A DNA stretch of 64,000 nucleotides. Origin: Siphonobacter sp. SORGH_AS_0500. Lineage in GTDB: Bacteria > Bacteroidota > Bacteroidia > Cytophagales > Spirosomataceae. Positions within the stretch are counted from its first letter, which is position 1. Each line of letters starts with the position of its first letter. The stretch is from assembly GCF_002838835.1 (NCBI RefSeq), contig NZ_NHPP01000017.1:50366-114365 (forward strand), given 5' to 3'. The position numbers were made by a program, and so were the translations under genes. Shown piece after piece: positions 62,255 through 64,000 of this stretch. The notes beneath the pieces are model-generated. The model did no database searches. It was given only the letters and a program-made list of their open reading frames with translations, and had not been told where the DNA came from.

Positions 62255-62273
62255 TTGAATCACAATGATTCAA
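62255..62273. promoter_or_regulatory. palindrome TTGAATCA-CAA-TGATTCAA upstream of mgtC-like gene
   Basis: An 8-bp perfect inverted repeat with a 3-nt centre, 18 nt before the preferred mgtC ATG. The TTGA...TCAA ends resemble Crp/Fnr-family operators, but the site is unproven. Confidence 0.4.
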
Positions 62274-62304
62274 GAATACATTGTTTTTTTCAGGTTTAAA
62301 ACCC

Positions 62305-63197
62305 TTAGCCGCCAAAATAACTGCCGGCAATGCCGCAACAGGCTTTCACCAGTAATAACCCATCAATGACGACGAGGTAATACAAAATCTTACGTCGATG
62401 ATGGAGGCCATAGGCGACGGCCAGTAAAGCGAAGTAAGGCAAGGCATTAAAAGCAATTCGAAGGGTAGAAAAATGCTGCACACTGGCAAACACAAAAAAA
62501 GAAGAAACGCCGATTAATAAGAGCGGAATGAGAATAAAGTAAATCGTTTTCGAAGCCCAAACTGAACGACAAAGGTTTTCAGTTGCCGATTGGCATCATC
62601 GGCGTAATCTTTGAGATCAAACATGATGGCATTTACCGTGCAGAACATCCAGTTTTTAATGAACAACCAGATTTCCAGTTTGGCGTTGGGAAACACACTG
62701 CCGTGTTCAAGCTGGACTTCAAAAACGGGCATCAAGCTTACGCAACCCGCCCAGACGAAGCCAATGACGAAAGCCTTCAGCCAGCCCGTATCCCGCAGAT
62801 TGAGCGTTAGGCCCATGCCGTAATAAAGTAAACCCGCTAGGGGTACCAGGGCAATGAATACGTAATCGATGAAGGGTAATGAGGTAAGATTTTTACCGTA
62901 TTGAACGAGTAATAGAAGGGCTGAGCCAAGGCCAATCATGGATAGAACCAGCTGACTGATCCGAACAAAGAAAGCATGCTGACGATACCATTCGGTTCGG
63001 GGATTTCGGGAAACGGGAGCGGTGGCCGGAATGGTGTAAGCCACGGTGTAATAGACAATAACCGCCGAAACCACCAATACATAATAAGCCGGAGAAGCGA
63101 AAGGTAAATCCAGTTGAAAAGCCGTTTCCAGCGAAAGCATAAGAGCCAAGAGGCCCAGAAAGTAATTGGAAAAAAATAGAAACTGAATCGCCCGCAT
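62305..63197 (-). pseudogene. UbiA-like prenyltransferase-family membrane protein, frameshifted
   Basis: Two minus-strand frames form one membrane protein of about 297 residues when one A is restored at the TTTT run 62547-62550 (CGAAAACG read with five A). The join becomes QFGLRKTIYFILIPLLLIGV, followed in frame by the VFASVQHF stretch. It has seven to nine hydrophobic helices and a NAIMFDLKDYADDANRQLKT stretch that looks like the second Asp-rich UbiA motif (DxxDxxxD). The first motif is weak. The start is probably ATG 63197 (MRAIQFLFFSNYFLG), since the preceding NUDIX gene ends at 63244. Likely a quinone- or lipid-related transferase, substrate unknown. Confidence 0.7.
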
Positions 63198-63243
63198 ATT
63201 CTCTTTTGATGCTTTTTCAAAGCCTAAAGGAAGGCAGGAATTT

Positions 63244-63994
63244 TCATAAAGCGGTAGCCGCAATACTCAATTTTTTGAATCGATAAAGATACGGGGCTTT
63301 ATGAGCCTTACCCGTGTAACTTTTCTCCAGCCGTTCGAGTAAATCCAACTGAAGCATTCGCCTTTGAAAACTGGAAGCGATTTAGTTTTTCACCTAAAAT
63401 GGTTTCGTATAAGTTTTGTAAAGTCTGCATAGTGAAGGCTTCGCCGAGCAGGGAAAACCCTACCAGTTCCTGGTCCAGATTGGCTCGTAAATGTTGCATG
63501 GCAAATTGCACGATTTCGGTGTGATCCTGCATGAGTTGCGGTAAACGGCCATACTCGTGCCAATCGCACCGATCGGCCATGGAATCAGGTTGGGGACTTA
63601 CTTTCGTGAAATCCACCAGAGCATAATACCCCACTGTTACAAATCGCCGCAGTAGCCAATGATGATCTTCGGCAACAAGCCCTTTTCCCTGCATGATGGC
63701 TCGCATGGAATCGGGGTCCGATCGCTCCACGCTACCAAAGGTGTGAAATTGTTGCAGATAAAGATTCGTCAAGCCCGTTCGCTCGCTTAAGACCCGCCGG
63801 GCGGCGTCTTCCAGATTCTCATTCATGCGAACAAAACCTCCCGGCAGAGCAAACAAACCAGTGTTTTCGTATTCAAGAATCAGAATTTTTAATTCCTGTT
63901 CGTGAAAACCAATGATAACAAAATCCAGAGCTAAATGCGGAATATAGCCCGCCCCGGAGGCATCATTAACGGAAGGATCATGCGAATCTGTCAT
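63244..63994 (-). CDS. NUDIX-domain transcriptional regulator (NrtR/AraR-like), frameshifted near its end
   Basis: The NUDIX fold covers about 18-155 and a C-terminal winged helix about 165-235. The Nudix box GGFVRMNENLEDAARRVLSE, then RTGL, lacks two of the three metal glutamates (V68 and R72), so it is probably not catalytic; this fits the sugar- or NAD-sensing regulators of Bacteroidota. The raw frame stops at 63308. Removing one T from the AAAA run at 63367-63370 restores FQRRMLQLDLLERLEKSYTG and KAHKAPYLYRFKKL, the expected winged-helix end, with stop at 63244 (249 residues). Ligand and targets unknown. Confidence 0.8.
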
Positions 63995-64000
63995 TTCAGG

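Overview
The window reads as chromosome of a Bacteroidota, most likely order Cytophagales (Spirosomataceae-like). This is inferred from an Oar-like TonB-dependent receptor, a type IX secretion sorting domain, many lipoproteins, DUF502/DUF2809/DUF3820/DUF4180 proteins, a Rho with a long N-terminal extension, and promoter boxes of the Bacteroidota type (TAnnTTTG) rather than sigma70 boxes. GC is moderate, with AT-rich spacers. No phage, insertion sequence or CRISPR array is visible.

Layout. 1-10.5 kb: partial TonB receptor, cysteine desulfurase, an OMF-RND-MFP efflux operon, a large unknown lipoprotein. 10.5-16 kb: a 1.4 kb spacer with degenerate repeats, small lipoproteins, a haem/FG-GAP protein, DUF4180. 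16-19 kb: a two-gene STAND NTPase module beside a tRNA-Glu/Arg/Arg cluster. 19-22.4 kb: murein-peptide cluster (NlpC/P60 peptidase, PLP enzyme, dipeptide epimerase). 22.6-32 kb: EEP phosphatase, a repeat-dense spacer, cellobiose-2-epimerase-like gene, scattered molybdenum cofactor genes (moeA, moaC, mobA), a DPP-IV-type peptidase, an MscS channel. 33-41.6 kb: rho with a strong promoter, an OmpA plus two helix-hairpin-helix paralogues, M42 peptidase, DUF502, aroA. 42-50 kb: Crp/Fnr regulator, purine permease, exported MTA/SAH nucleosidase, Ldh oxidoreductase, mltG, thioesterase, YihY, glycosyltransferase, Sua5. 50-64 kb: LpxL-like acyltransferase, WbqC, clpC, pseudouridine synthase, a giant T9SS-secreted esterase, MBL hydrolase, MgtC, UbiA-like protein, NUDIX regulator.

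The best candidate for an undescribed system is the STAND pair (16139-18541). The NB-ARC/TPR protein and its small partner share the same 18-residue motif (once and twice), which suggests physical pairing as in STAND conflict or antiphage systems. A 72-bp tandem duplication at their junction has replaced the end of the first gene and removed an ancestral 14-nt gene overlap. A relic resembling the 3' end of the neighbouring tRNA-Glu lies on the other side, as expected for a small island.

Sequence quality warning: seven genes are broken by single-base indels at homopolymers or doublets, and all become full length when one base is restored or removed. This looks like residual sequencing error more than biology. 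Several families of intergenic inverted repeats are also present.
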